From Capitulum mitella (Eukaryota; Arthropoda; Thecostraca; Pollicipedomorpha; Pollicipedidae), in NCBI GenBank assembly GCA_030062745.1, contig CP099840.1, positions 6,196,138 through 6,260,137 of the forward strand: a stretch of 64,000 nt of DNA, read 5' to 3'. Positions within the stretch are counted from its first letter, which is position 1; the number at the start of each line of letters is the position of its first letter. This document shows positions 1 to 13,260 of this stretch, piece after piece. Position numbers and translations under genes: made by a program. A model generated the notes under the pieces. The model had not been told where the DNA came from. It did no database searches and saw nothing but the letters and a program-made list of their open reading frames with translations.

Positions 1-3000
1 CAAACGCAGCAGAAAACATTCTTTTTGCAGATGCTCCCGTTGAATTGTTTGCACTTCTGCCATAGCATTTCATATGTATCAATGACTGATTCCTCGAAAA
101 CATTTCCTGTAATGCAGACTTTACTAGCACAAGATCAGGAAAATCCGCCTTCTAAAGCGAGACTTATACGTCGCTGTAGGGTTCGTGATCGAATTTAATC
201 GCTTGAACAATCGTGAAGGAATTTGCCGGCTGCTCATTCCAAGAATATCTAAGAAAGACAAAGTCTCTTTGGGTATGTCACACCAGAAGCACAAAATGTG
301 AGGCACAGGAAAAGACGACCAGAAAACTTAACCAGGCATGTCTGCACACGGAAACACGACCAACAAGAATCTGAGCCTATCTCAGAAAGACAAACTCCTT
401 GCCCAGGTGTTCCTCTTCCCCTGCGTCGTCCTATCCACTTCCCCGCGCGAATTTCGTCCCGCGGACCACACCCGTCGCCAGTTCGGCCTCAGTTCCCAGG
501 CGTCCCCACCGCGCGGCTCCGGCCGCGGAGGACGAGCAGCACAGGCCCGCCTCCGCCGCCGGCGCCGCCGCCGGCCATCTCACCTTGGGGCGGCGCCGAC
601 CGGCCATTAGGGGGCTATAAACAGGAAATGGGCCGGAACACGGCGCCGGACAGCTCTGCGGCGGACGGCACTGTCCGAGGATCACCGTCAGGGCGTCGCC
701 CGGCGGCAGGGCCGCGGCCGAAGGAAGACGGGACGGTCCGCAGAGGACGGGACCGGTCCTCACAACCGGGGAGCAGGAGACGACTAGTGGTCGTTGCTTG
801 GGCTCGGACAGGCCTGTTGATCACTGTTACTCAGAAGTGGTCAACGGCACTGCATCCGGTGGAGAACGCGGCGGCTCCTTAGAAGAGGACACGGACAGTC
901 CTCAGAAGAGGACTGTGTGTGAAGAAGAGAGAGAGGGGAGAGGGAGGGTTGGGAATGGAAAGACAGGGATTCACCAGCATAAGTCGTTAACTACATATGC
1001 TGTGAGGGTGTCAAAGCATGCCAAAGTAGAGCAAACAGTATTCTGCAACAGAAACACAGCACGGAAAAACCACGCAATGTCACGTGTAAGTAGAAAAGTA
1101 GCTAATCATATAGACAATAACTATATGAACATCCAAAATATAGACATATGAAGACTGTACGGATATTTTCTCTCACAAGTAATCTTTTAATCGGATTCAG
1201 TTGGGTTGAGGCAAATATAAAGCCTCTCTTAAAAAAACGGCATTGTTGGCTTCCGTCAGCGCTGGTTATGCATTTCCGCATACGTCAATGTTCGTTGCCC
1301 TCCTCTTGATCCAATTATTGCCCTTGACATCACAAAGCAGTGTATACATGACGAAGGTCACAGGAATGCTCCATTTCTTGAAACTGAGCTCACGTAGAAA
1401 AATGTGCCTGCTTCCTGAGCATTGTGTTGGATTTCCCGGGTTTACGTGGGTTTCAGTTTGGCTCATGTTCTGCACAGGCAGCAAATATTGCGTGACAGAC
1501 AGGCGCAGTCGCATGTGCTGCACTACTTTGTCTTTAGTTCGAATACACCCACCCGAAATTCCAGGGAACTGCGACGCTTCATCCATGGCATGAATATTTT
1601 GCGAACGGCAACTCATGGAATGTGCGGACTCTGGAAGAAAGGATTCTTTGTACGCCGTCCTTCGGTGTTCATCCATGTCACATTCGGGAGGAAAGCGTTT
1701 GATTTACATTTTTAGTGCCGCTCCCGCGTACGCTATTCGCCTCGACCGCCGTCGCTAAGCGGAAATAATACAGAACAAAACCAGGAAAACCGATATACGT
1801 GCTGTCATTAAATCCAAAAAAGTATCGGAATGATACACACGATAGTCTTTTTGGGGTCCAAGATGACGTATTGCTCTAAGACATACAAGAGGGATTTAAG
1901 TACTAGCCAACAGCTCGTACACCAAATGGCGACATAATTCTTGTGCTCAAAAGATACAAGGGCTAACTTTGGGTCTTATATTTCTGATGCCCGTTTGGAC
2001 TGCAGCATTTGGCGGTATTTTCTAAAATTTACCAAAACCAGTCCAGATATGGTAGATGGACATAGGTTGGTCGCTGGAAGCCATAAATCCCACGGCTGTA
2101 AGCATGCCGTCAGTGACAAAAACGACTGTCACCGCAAAGCAATATTTCGCGCGCGTCTTCTGAATAATTTCCATCATAATGAGCCTCAAGACATTTCTGG
2201 TTTGGTGATTCCAGTTATACAGGTTGGCACAGGATAACATAACCAGCTTAGCACTCGCTTCTCCTAGCGACGGAGCCGGCCGCGACGAAAACAGGACCAG
2301 CTTTGACAAGAGCATGCCTTGCAGTTATGCCATAATGTGACCAAAAATTTACAGGCTGTCAGTAACCGTGCAGTGGCGGTCCGTGATAACTTATGCCTTT
2401 TAAAGAGGCGCATCCAGGCCCTTTGGTCGGTAAGTGCATGCATAAGCCGATTTTAAGCGCCGCGAACTCAGCTCACGCAAAAACAGTGCTGATAAGACCA
2501 GCATCTCGGCCAAGCGTAAAAACAGGACACGATGCTGAGCGATTGTGCGGTAATTGTGTGTGTGGCGTCGTCGGAACAGCAACTGCCTGTTTAGGTGAAT
2601 AATGATATTTTTGTTGCTTTATTACGCAGTTTAGAAGCTATTGATTCTCCTCGGATCCGTAATTTTGGAATAAATTGAAAAGTATGTGGTAATTGCAATT
2701 ACCATTGCCACTACATGTGCCAACACGGACTTAGCTGTCATGCTCCAAAGGCCGGTACCCGGCTCATGGCAATCATACGTTTCGTCCCGGCATTTATGAA
2801 AGTGTATTGTTAAAACTTACCAAACCAGTGCGGATATATACGGACATAGTTCAGAGACTGAGACAAGCCATAGTAGTCGAACGTTGCCATATTACAAGCA
2901 AAGGGCAAAAACTTGTCAGTTTCTACCACAACCACTTTAGATACGGCCTTTCAGGGGTATCTAGGACAGAATGTATTCGATTTGTGCCATTCTCATTTCA

Positions 3001-4113
3001 AGTTGGAGGTCGCCAACCCGAACCAGGACGAAACCAACGCCTTCGGAGGCAACCCGAGATGCTTACCTTGGAACTGCTTGACGAGGAGATTTACTCTTGC
3101 GCAAGACCTTAAGGACATGTGCCGAGAGTTTGTTGTCACCTGATTTGGTTTTGAGTGGAAATAACGGGGCGTTGCGTACATGCCCTGTCATCTAGCGGAA
3201 GATGTTTGAACCACCAGTTACGATCTGTGGACTGGTCACTGGTAGTCATGGGTTTATGAACTCATCAGTAGATGGCAGCACTTTTCGCCAGAGAAAAGAG
3301 CAAAATGTGTTGCTTAAAATGGTATGTCCTTGGCATAAGCGTGGGAATGGGGACGGCGACGGGGAGCCCTGGCTCCCAAATTTCTTAAATATAGCATTCG
3401 ACCTGTGGAAAAAAACGCATTTGTCCTCCCCTACACACTTCTTTTGGACGTTCCTTCGCTCCTGGTCCTTGGTGACCGAGCTCATCCACGTCTAAGTTAA
3501 CCCGTCACAGCGGAACAGCGTCACAGCGGAACCGCCCAGTGATGCGCGTGCGCTCGATAGATAGATCGATAGATTGGGATAGACATTTGTATCTCTGGCA
3601 AAGCAATAACTGCATGAGTGCTGTAGGGAGGTCGGTGTGGTTTGACCATGTCAATATAAAAGGGATCTGAACCTCGGAAGTTTTCTTTCCTTACGAACAG
3701 AACTGACCGAGTCTGCTGTGCAGTGAACTGGCTGCAGGCTGCCCAGACACATGTGTGGCAGGCGAGGCGTTTCGGTGGCCATGCTGTTAGTACGTCGCTT
3801 GGATTCTCGCACAGACTTTCTTTCGCACGACGACTTACTTTCGCTACTTTCTTTCGTGCCTACGTTCATGTATCAGTAACGGGAATTTCACTGATTCGAA
3901 TTGGGTGATCACTCATACATCATCGTGATCATAAACAATTTGTTCACGTCTGCTTCATGCCATGCATGCCCTAAAGTAGCATTAACACGAAATGGGCGTC
4001 ATAAGCGAGCGAACGATGCCATGCAATCGATAGAAACATTTATTTATATAAATATACATACATTTCCCGTAGCGTTAGCACGTATTTAAGTTAGCATGTT
4101 ATAGGGTTAGCAC
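1..4113. other. Intergenic, no gene recognised
   Basis: I recognise no coding exon here. Reading frames are short and resemble no family I know. The block at about 400-780 is strongly GC- and CG-rich and has a TATAAA at 616-621 on the + strand, so a promoter there is possible, but no convincing first exon follows. The rest is unremarkable AT/GC-mixed sequence. Confidence 0.5.
616..621 (+). promoter_or_regulatory. Possible TATA box in a GC-rich island
   Basis: TATAAA sits inside a GC-rich, CG-rich block at about 400-780, the setting seen at the two TATA promoters elsewhere in this window. No downstream coding exon, initiator or splice donor could be tied to it, so it remains a candidate only. 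On the opposite strand a short frame beginning near 606 runs into a GTGAGA donor-like sequence near 580, an equally weak alternative. Confidence 0.25.
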
Positions 4114-4149
4114 GTGATAGGGTACAAACGGAACAGTCTGTCGCGCTAC

Positions 4150-5130
4150 CAACTTGGTCCGCTTTTCGGGCCCGATCTCAGAGACGCTGGGTCGTACCGC
4201 GACGAAACTGAGCGAGATCGCCGGAGAACCGATCGGCAAATCGCATCGTGTGAGAAACGGTGCCTGAAAATCGGCACATGGCTCGTGTCTCGCGGGCCAA
4301 CACCTAAAACAGCCGTTCTGCAATTCTTACAAAGCAGGATGCGTATCTCGGAGACGTGCGGAGGCACGAAATCGGCGACCACGCCACCGACGCAGCATGG
4401 TATCGACTGCAACTCCTGCTCTGGGACCAACCCCGCCCGCCTAAGGGGGTGGCCTCGGCGGGCGCTGGCAAGTGATACATTTGGCGAATCTCGTTTGTTT
4501 TTTGTTTGTTCTGCAACTTTAAAGGAAAAAGAGCGCGTTTCGGAGACAAAACTGACACCGTCCGCAAGTCCATTATTTTGTCATCCCGGTAGTGTCAGAC
4601 ATTAATAATACGTACCGCAGCCGTTCTGGCTACCAGGCTCCACATGAACCGGTGCAGGTCATGATTTTGACTGTTTTTCAAAGGAGCTTGAGACGCTTGC
4701 CGGCTGTCGACAGGGTCCCCTTCCGAGCGTCTGATGTGACGAACCACGGGTCGCACCGAGACCAGACCGGGTGCAGCCGAAGGAGAATCAGTTGGAGAAC
4801 CGCATCATGTTAAAAAGGTGCATAGGACCCAGCACGTGCTGCGTGCATGCAAAAGCAGCGTTTTGCCAGATTTACAAAAAAGGCACAGATCAATTAAGCA
4901 GTTAACGGTAGCGCTTTGGGGACTTCGTGACCTCACGCCATAAGGTACCGATTAAAAGCCATTTCTCAGGAGGATCGGATCAGTCGAACTGGGTGGACCT
5001 GGCACGCGCCCAAGGGGGGGGGGGGCATTTGCGGTTTCTGAGTTTTTATTTTGTTTGCAATGCAACTCTGACCGCGTGCGAAATCTGGGCAGAACAGTCA
5101 GTACTAATGACGGAAGGGCCTGTTTTTGCC
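4150..5130. repeat. Diverged tandem duplication, unit about 0.5 kb
   Basis: Two diverged copies lie in direct orientation at about 4,150-4,600 and 4,690-5,130. Shared landmarks in order are a GGGTCG-CACCG/TACCG block, a GGAGAACCG block, a GTGC after a purine run, and a T-rich TTTGTTTG stretch followed by TGCAACT. A G-homopolymer of about 12 bases near 5,010 lies in the second copy. Open frames across it are not conserved between the copies, so it is probably non-coding. Confidence 0.45.
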
Positions 5131-5276
5131 GTAATGTTGTACTAAAACAACCAATTCACCAAACTTTTCCGACTATGCCACATGAGGTAAACCCATGCAA
5201 GTCGTGACTTTACGCGAAGTCGACACAGTTCAGCTCATTCGTGTTTAGCTAAAGATCGTGACGACGTTGGGAGCAT

Positions 5277-5441
5277 GCACAGGCGCAGCCAAAGAGGGTC
5301 CGAAGGCCCGGCCTCCCCCTTAGGCCCGAAATTTTTTGTGAAAATCATTGCATACCGTCTTCCCAGCAGAGTTTTCGTATGATTGCGGTTCACACTGGGC
5401 TCCGCCCCTCCGCCTTCTTAAGAAAATTCTGGCTGCGCCCC
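5277..5441. mobile_element. hAT-like MITE with target-site duplication
   Basis: The element is about 165 bp. It starts with an AGGCGCAGCC-type end and finishes with the inverted match GGCTGCGCCCC. It is bracketed by identical 9-bp direct repeats TGGGAGCAT at 5268-5276 and 5442-5450. Short inverted termini with an 8-9 bp target duplication fit a non-autonomous hAT element. A second copy of the same internal sequence lies at about 28,497-28,656. There is no coding capacity. Confidence 0.65.
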
Positions 5442-5670
5442 TGGGAGCATTCGGTTAAAGATATTACCACAAACTTCCTTGATCAGTTCTGTACGAGCTT
5501 GTTTAAATCACTGGTAGTGTTTCTTTGTGGTTGTCTCAAATGAAGGCGCGCAAAAATATCTAAGTGTTGGATTTTGCATGTTTTTTGCCGATCGCGATCC
5601 AAACCAGCTCCTTTCGCTCATAACTGAAAATGAAATTGTTCGATCGGGCTGGGTTTAACCCTTTAACCCT

Positions 5671-6905
5671 TTAACCGTATTCCCTGAGGGCTAGACGGTA
5701 TGGTCGATTCCCGGAAGGGGGGGCAGATTCGTCCCCCCCTGAGATCTCGAGATCTACACATCCGATTTTATCGCAACAAACGGCAGTCGATTTGCCATGA
5801 CGTGAACTACATTATTATAAAAAGGCATTTGTAAAATTTTGAAAAGGGTGGATACAGGGGGACAAAAATATCAAAATCGGGGATATTTTTGGACTTTTTT
5901 AACTCCCTTGTTTATGGACCGATTTCGATGAAACTAGCATGAATCGAGGATTTGGATTATGGATGGAACTTTTGTTACTGGTATTGGTTTGGATCATTGG
6001 TACACACATCTGAAATTTTGAGAAAATTAGAGGCGTTCACAGGGTTTTAAAAATATGAGGATTAGTTTCTCAACAACTGAATGAACAAAAAAGGCAAATA
6101 CACTTTTTTGGCTTCTGCTAGTCATGTCATGCTAAACAAGTACAAAACGCATTACAATGTTTGCATAATGTTAGCATAGGCGGTGCCAGGGACATGAAAA
6201 AGGAAAACTGTCATGGTCACACGGTCTTCAGACCAACTGGTGACCTTTGACCTGAAATGACCTTCAGTGGCCTTGGAGCCACTTGGAATGATCTCGTGTG
6301 CATTTAATATTATCTGTAAACGCTCTCAATCATTTGAATTCACTCTATTTAAAAAAAAATCATTTTATGGCTATTGCGATATATGGTACGCGCACTGACA
6401 TTTTGGGTCATAGCTCCGTGACCCGACCTGATATCAAGCTGACACTTGATACAAAAGTAGAGGGCACCATTCTACGCCATATATATTCCGAGTTTGGCAT
6501 TTGAAAAAAGCGCCGAAATTATTGTTATAAAACCAAATTTTGGCTTTTGACCTTGGTCTGACCTTGTAAAGAGACCTCAGATGAGCAAAATTGTATCTGC
6601 ATGTTGCCCAACTATTTTGCTATACATCCATATAAGGTTTTAAGTTCTATCTTAAAAACGTCATTTTTGGCAGACATTTTCCTTTTACCCTGAACAGGGC
6701 CAAAAATGGCCTGAGGTTCCTCCCAAAAACGTTGCCTGGCTCCGCCCTGTGCGAAACAGAATTTTGAAATTTTGTCACGTTACGTAGAAAGAATAGCTAG
6801 GAAAAGTCACGAAGTTTCGTTTAGTTACGTCAAAAAGCCTGGAATTGGCAAGCAAAAAACCCGACGGGGGCGGATTTAGCCCCCCCCTGCCGGGAATAGG
6901 GTTAA
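5671..6905. mobile_element. piggyBac-like non-autonomous element, family B
   Basis: The element is about 1.23 kb, flanked by TTAA at 5671-5674 and 6902-6905. Its inverted termini begin TTAACC(C/G)TATTCCC on both ends, and just inside lies an ATTCCCGG-AGGGGGGG motif. A TTAA target with ends starting CC is the hallmark of the piggyBac superfamily. There is no transposase frame, so it would depend on an enzyme supplied elsewhere. Each end has a G-run facing a C-run that could fold into a hairpin. The interior holds several TGACCT half-sites, for example near 6,240 and 6,555. Confidence 0.6.
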
Positions 6906-7219
6906 GGCACTCTTCGATTTTGGTATTTCAAAGGCATTATAAAAAAACAACTGCTGCTAGGCATATAGCTAAAGACATGTCTAGGGAGAGACCGCCAGAG
7001 ACAAAGCAAGGCACAGACTGACAGAAGTGCCGGACCAGTGTGGAACTAGTACTTTATTAGCGCCAAGCTGGTCACTATCTAGGAATCCAGAATTCAGTGA
7101 AGCAACGGATAAACCAGAGAAAGAGGGTGAGGTAACAGTCCGGGTCGAGGACAGAAAATGGAAAGGAAAAGGCGACACTGACAGGACAATGGGCAATGGA
7201 CTTGAGAGGAAGACGCGAC

Positions 7220-7400
7220 AGGGGACGTGAAGAAATACCCAGGGACCCAGTGCATGGGGAAAGGCACAGGGAAACTAGGGAGAGAGAGAACGGGAGGGAG
7301 ATAGGGAGGGAGGGGGAGTGGCAAGGTACCAGGATAGCTGAAAGCTGAGCGGGACAAGGGACAGGAACAAGAGAGCCAGACAGAGAAGAAGGGGCAAGGA
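7220..7400. repeat. Purine-rich (GGGA/GAGA) low-complexity tract
   Basis: An imperfect purine-rich stretch dominated by GGGA, GAGA and GGGAGG words on the + strand. The long minus-strand frames across it are composition artefacts, rich in Ser, Leu and Pro, and are not treated as genes. Confidence 0.6.
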
Positions 7401-7542
7401 ACAAGAGACTGGACGGTGACCGAGAGATGGGTCGTGAACAGGAAATAGAGGAGGAATAAGCGCTGTAACGGAATCATGCGCATCGCACAAACTGAGTAGC
7501 CAGTATTGTTTAACAAATAAGACATTCACCTACCTCGGAATT

Positions 7543-8759
7543 TTAACCGGCGTACGACTGACAACGCCGACCACACCCGATTGGGAAAGGGGCTGACCGT
7601 CCCCCTCTAACTCACAAACGGTTGGTCGCAAAATGAAAATAAGCAGACCATTGGAAAGCTTGTGACACGTAGAGCTCAAAATTGGTCCCATTTTTAGTTT
7701 TGGATAATATGTAGGCCATTTTTGGCCCTATGTATGTCTTCTCACAGCCGACTGCATGAAACCGAGAAGTGGCCTAGATCTCAAGGGCTGCGATTAATAA
7801 AGTCTAGGTAAAAACACCAACGAACAAGTAAAAACAAATTCCGATACACGTCTAATTTCTCTAATCTGTTTCATATATACGCCGAAACCTTGAGTCAGAC
7901 ACAAGGATTTTCGCGCCGACTGCCGGCGGGCATCGTAGCCGACTGCGGAAAAAAATTAATGAGAACTAATTTTAGCGTTTCTTTGTTTCCGCGACACAGG
8001 CCTTCCCATGTAATATTTCTCGATCCTCGTGGTTCCTGCAGTGGTTTCTCATGCTTGAACTTCGGGACAGTTTAGTTATTGTCAATCTGCACAATTGGCG
8101 ACTTGCGAGTCTGTTTATTCCCAAAATACATGATTTTTTGACATTTTTGGGCTTCTTGGTATGATTCTCAACTGTGCAAGACAGTTCTGCAATTTTCTAC
8201 CCGTTCTGAGTAATTCAGCCGATTTTGATGGCCGTGCAGTTTGGCTCATAACAGTTTTTCGTGACCCGACCTCAGATCAATGGCTGGAACGCATTGATGC
8301 TTTGTTCATTGACGGTAACTGGATGTCTGCATCACTCCACAGTAAAAATGCTGTAAAAATGTCGTCAAATTCAGAAAAACGACGACATGTATTGAAAATG
8401 GGCTTGAGCTTAGGTCAATGACCCGGAAACTTGCGAATAACCTAAGACAGCACATTCGTTGCATCTATCAAGATATGCAGTCCCTGGAAGTTCTATTGTG
8501 ATATCACTTTTTCCAAAGAAAAGTTACAGGGCACTAATCTTTTTTGGACATAGATCCACTTGAACTGACCTAAGTCAAGTCACCTGACTTGACCTGTGGT
8601 CAAAATGTTGACACAAGGCGTAAAAATGATCAAGGAAAAGATGCACAAAGTTTCGTGGCGCGACATTCGTTCGTTCTCTCGCAACCTTGGGAAAACCTCG
8701 GGGGATCGGTCAACCATCACCCCCGTCGGGGGCGGGTTCATTATCTCGGACGACTTTAA
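7543..8759. mobile_element. piggyBac-like non-autonomous element, family A copy 1
   Basis: The element is about 1.22 kb with TTAA at both limits (7543-7546 and 8756-8759). Its inverted termini resemble each other: a CCCGA-GGG block next to a TGACCG-CCCC block. It aligns along its whole length with copy 2 (21,260 to about 22,475) and copy 3 (about 53,730-55,045). Shared landmarks include GGAAAGCTTGTGAC near the left end, GCCGACTGCATGA, and TCAATGGCTGGAA in the right third. TGACCT/AGGTCA half-sites cluster in the right third. No transposase is present. Confidence 0.65.
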
Positions 8760-11700
8760 CACATGTCACGTAGGAGAAGTCCTGCGGCAGCTCCATTGGA
8801 AAACACATGAAACTGTGCGCATTTGGCTTTAAACTGCGTTGTTTTACGGGCCTAATGAAGCCTTTTTCATCTTATATGAGTTCACGTTTTAGCAGTCAGC
8901 CGATTTTATGCAACAGCTTCTCACCAGGCGGCTTGTTTGGCAGGAGTCGCTGACTGTAGAAAAAAAATTCGGGAAAAGCAACAGAACTGATGTTTTAAAA
9001 CGCACGTACACTGTTCATAAGAAGTTTAAAAATTCGTGTTCAGTGATCCGCTACATATCAGACAACCATCGACAGTTTCCTCACAACGTCTGTTTAATGC
9101 CGTGGTTGTGCTAACTAGTTTATTCGAGTGTTCTGCAACCAGTAAAAATAAATGTTTTGAAAAATGAGGGGCATGCACAGAGATGAGTTCATGCTGGTAC
9201 AACTTTGCTTTTTCTAGTTTGTACATATTTCATGCAATTTCGATGTTTCCTCAGTGAGAAGCATTATGCTGAGTGATGTTTACACTTTTATACGCTAAAA
9301 TGGAAGTAAAGGCGGTTCATGTTCTTTTTTTATTGCAAAAACTTTCAAATCTTAGATGGCATGGTGCTTGCTACGTGATCCATCGCGATTGCCAGGATCG
9401 GCACCAGCCTCGATTCCCTGCCTTGCTCAGCAAGGTGGCACTTTGCCGGCCGCGTCATACATCACGGTCGGGCCGACGATTTCCTTGCGGACACTTTCCT
9501 ACGCTCCGACGCAGACGCGCGTGACGACATCGTTTCACTTTAATGCGGCGCGCTCACGTCTGATGGCCCGACTGCAAGGGTTGAGTCAGGTCCGCAGCAC
9601 ACCAGGTCAGAGCTCGGAGAGGTATCTCTTGTGCGCAGCGAAGGTCAGTGTTAATGCTTTCCGTTATCCACGGTCACGGGCGTGTGGATGACAATGAGGC
9701 TGATAGCGGCCAGCCAGACTTGAGCCCGGGTCTCACGACCGTCCGATTCCCAGTGTTCCGATGCCGGTCGTCTGCACAGTCCCCAACAGGGCCACCGCTG
9801 GGCGTCGTATGATTTGCCTGCCTCGAAATAGGAAGGCGCCGTAAGATTTAAAATTGGGTTCTGGCGTGTTGTGGCAAAAGCTTGTTATTGTCCAAGCATG
9901 ACTGCAACAAATGTTTCAATCGTACAAGGTAACATCTTACACAGAGGAAGTGCGTAAATCATGACGACAAAATATGTTTGAAAAACAGGCACAAAACATA
10001 CAAATATAGGCATATAAGTACAACACCAGACTAGCGCGGCTCTTTATTTACATATTCTGACATGATGTGGACTGTGCAGCTCATTTTAACGGCCAGCGAG
10101 CCTCAGCTTGTCAGTGTAGGGTCATCACAGCAAAGCTGTGCAGCTTTGTTCTTGTTTTTGCTTTTTTGACGTCCATCCGAGATCAGCAGGCAAGGAGTCG
10201 TTCTACTGTGAACCACCAGACGAACAGACAACCGTACGATACGCTCAGAATGAAAGCTATCCAGTATCCAGTATGGGTCCCTTGGCAATTGGCCAGTGGA
10301 GGGTCATGCTGAATGCCCCGCCGTTGTGTGTATGAAATGCACGCTACACTTTCACCATAAAATCAGCTGTTGCCTGAAATTATCCGATCGAGTGAAGGGG
10401 TCAAGGCGTATGCGATAAGCTCTGTTCAGCACGGGCTCCGATCCCAACAGCACTGTGGTAAATTATGATGGTCATATTGATATGGAACATCTTCAGGAGC
10501 CTTTCGTCTGAATCCTCTTGATCAGAAACCCTACTGGAATCCTAAGAATCCTAATGTTCACATTCCAGCTGAGTATATCGGTTACCAGCGTCACGCATCA
10601 GCTACTTCTTCTTCCTTCCTTTCTTACCTACTTCCTTATTTCTTCTGCTCTTATTTATTTACAGGAATTGCTTTCCTTTATCTTGGACCACGGGTATACA
10701 TACAGTCATCTTCAGACGCGTGCCCAACTTTAGATTGCAAGGAAGTGCTGGATGACTGAACATTGCCTTGGTTGCCCCGTCCATGATCAGATGCCTACGT
10801 TTTTGCGTAACTCCTGAGATTCATTAACGTGTTCCTGATCTCACATGCATCAGGGTAATCCGGTTGACTGCTGTTAAGTTTTTAGCCACCATGTGCGGCT
10901 GCAAACACCCTGAATGTCGGCCAGCTAGGGAGCCTAATTATCCGAAGCGTGTATTCCGGCCACGATCCACCGTGGATCACGACCGGTGAGCGACGAATCG
11001 GATAGGTTCGTCACGAATGAGTCTGCCCAGATCACGTGACTCACGAGTGACCTTCGTGGAGCAGAGGGCATCTGCATAACGGGCGAACAAAAGCGATGCA
11101 AATCAAACCCAGATGCCTGAAGTTAGCACCAAAATATGCAAATGCGCAGAATCGCAAGAATAAGCGTCATCGATGTACAAGGCAAAGTACCTGTACCGAT
11201 AAGTGTTGCACTGTTTAGCACGTTTACGCGTGCTACGTTTACAATTGTCAAACAAGATCTAACCTTCGAAATGTTTTGAACGTGCGTGAAAAATTGGTGA
11301 TGTTTTTTAGTGTCTAGCTGTGTCCAAACAGCACGACATAATCAAACATCTGTTGTTGGAGATCTTCCGAGCTTACCCAAGACAAATGCAAGGAGACCGC
11401 GCCGTGGACGTCCATTATAAGGCCGTCCCATTGACCGCGCAATGGCTATGAGAGCGGCGCACGAGGAGCGTGTCTCGAGGCTGTTAGCCAAACTACGTTA
11501 TTCATTGAAAGATGAGTCAGCGGGACCAAACGAAGAAGACCTCATTCTGCCAGCGCCATGTCTCCGACCCCTGATTACAGAAGCAGGGCAGCGGAGCAAA
11601 GCTACCGCCGCCGAGCTGATTAGTCCCTTATGCTGACAACATACATTACAGAACATTTCGTTAGCATGTAACAGCATTGCGAACAGGGGCCCAATCAAAC

Positions 11701-12879
11701 CAGACGGACGGGGGCATGCAGCGTTGAACGGAAGACGTCGGGCTCAGAGGGGAATGCGTACGTGACGTTTTGCGTTTGGGCAGAAGATATCTAAAAGCAT
11801 AGCAGCCACAACGAGAACGATTTGCCTTAGAAAATAAGCCAGTCATGGAGTGCAAATATCTATCCCGTGATCAAAACTGCACGCTGTTTGGCAATCGCAA
11901 TTGAAGTGATGGGGATGAACATGCAATCCGCAGACGGCATGCCCTCACGTCTTTAGGCATTCCATCGAGTGTCGTCAAATTTTCTTTCGTAATCTGAAAT
12001 CGGCACAAGTACGTCAACATCACAGCGGCACCTTAATCATGAGAACGTACAGATTATAAGTACATCTCACCTGATTAGTTCCGATATGTTGATTAACTCA
12101 GTCACAAGGTCTTCCTAATTTCAGATTTGATGGGACTACGAGCGATGTGACGAACAGAGAAACAGTACAGGGCACTGCGGCGTTACAACACACACACAAC
12201 AGCCTTCCAGACCAGTGCAAGACGATTTTGAGGGTCTGTTTCAGCCTTGAGGGGCCACCAGTGAGCTCCAGACGTGACTTGCACGAAGTCTTAAAATGAG
12301 CGAAAGCAGGATTTATCTTCGTTTAAAAATGAGCAGGTCTCAAGAAAGTTCTGGATTCAAGCATCACGTAAATGGGACGATACGATTCGTGAGAGGCGCT
12401 TATCTCGTGCGTGGCTAAAAGATGCAAAGGGATCATCGTAACAATCTAGATATCCCGGACCTGAGGCCATTAAAAGTGTATTTGAAGCCCCTGTCTCCGA
12501 CAGACTGTCTGACCTCTGCGTGTGAGATGGGGACAATTACGGGTCCTCGTGTGAGGAGATTTGTGACCGGCATTGGGACATGTTAGCACATTTCACTTGC
12601 TCTGAAAGACCTGGAATAACCGAGAAATGATCAGTCGGTGGCACAGGGGAACACTGTAAAGAATGTCCATGTTCCCAAAGGTGAACGTGCACCGGCACCA
12701 CTTCTTAAGCCGTTTACGTTTCGTAGTAAGGTTTCTGGATACGCGATACGCGCTCTTCGGAGCGGGCGGCCTGTATCTCAGTGCGGCAGACTGCTGGTCT
12801 ATTCATTACGCGGGTCCGTGGCGTGGAACAGCTCACCGTCAGCTCTCACCGGAACGCAAACACTCCTTTTAACCGTCAC
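8760..12879. other. Intergenic, no gene recognised
   Basis: No gene is recognised. A GC-richer patch at about 9,390-9,700 and short frames near 11,440-11,640 were inspected on both strands, but no family match, start context or paired splice sites support them. The rest shows no structure I can name. Confidence 0.45.
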
Positions 12880-13260
12880 TGGACGAGGGGGCGAATTCTT
12901 CCACCCCCACAGGATAGCGCCGTGAAATTTAACATGGCTGACACATTTATTGCGCGTGTTTCGAAAAAAGAGTGACCCCAGGTTATCTCATATTACTGGG
13001 CTATGGCGTCATTACTGAAGGCCTGGAGAACGCCTTTCGCTCCTAATGTCGTTTTTTGCTGTTTTAGGGCAATAGGCATGCTTAAACGGCAGATAACAGG
13101 CATTGAGTCGCTTCAGAATGGTAGTCCACATGCGAAAAGGTCATCTCAGATAGGCCAATTGCCTTTCCAAGGTCAAACGAATTGAGTGGCCTAAGATGAC
13201 CTGTTTAGCCTAGAATGTTCATGTGCTAATTAATAATTTTTTGCACTGAATATGATAAAG
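12880..13260. repeat. Interspersed repeat family C, copy 1
   Basis: A segment of about 380 bp is repeated in direct orientation at about 27,590-27,965. Shared words in order include GCGCCGTG, TTATTGCGC/TTCATTGCGC, AAAGAGTGACC, AAACGGCAGAT, GTAGTCCACATGC, CTAAGATGACCT and CACTGAATATGATAA. It has no coding capacity. The type of element is not determined and no clear termini were found. Confidence 0.55.

Noticed and set aside
9390-9560. A possible minus-strand coding exon (frame ending VMYDAAGKVPPC)
   Set aside because: GC-richer and protein-like at a glance, but the acceptor is poor, no partner exon or family was found and it may be chance.
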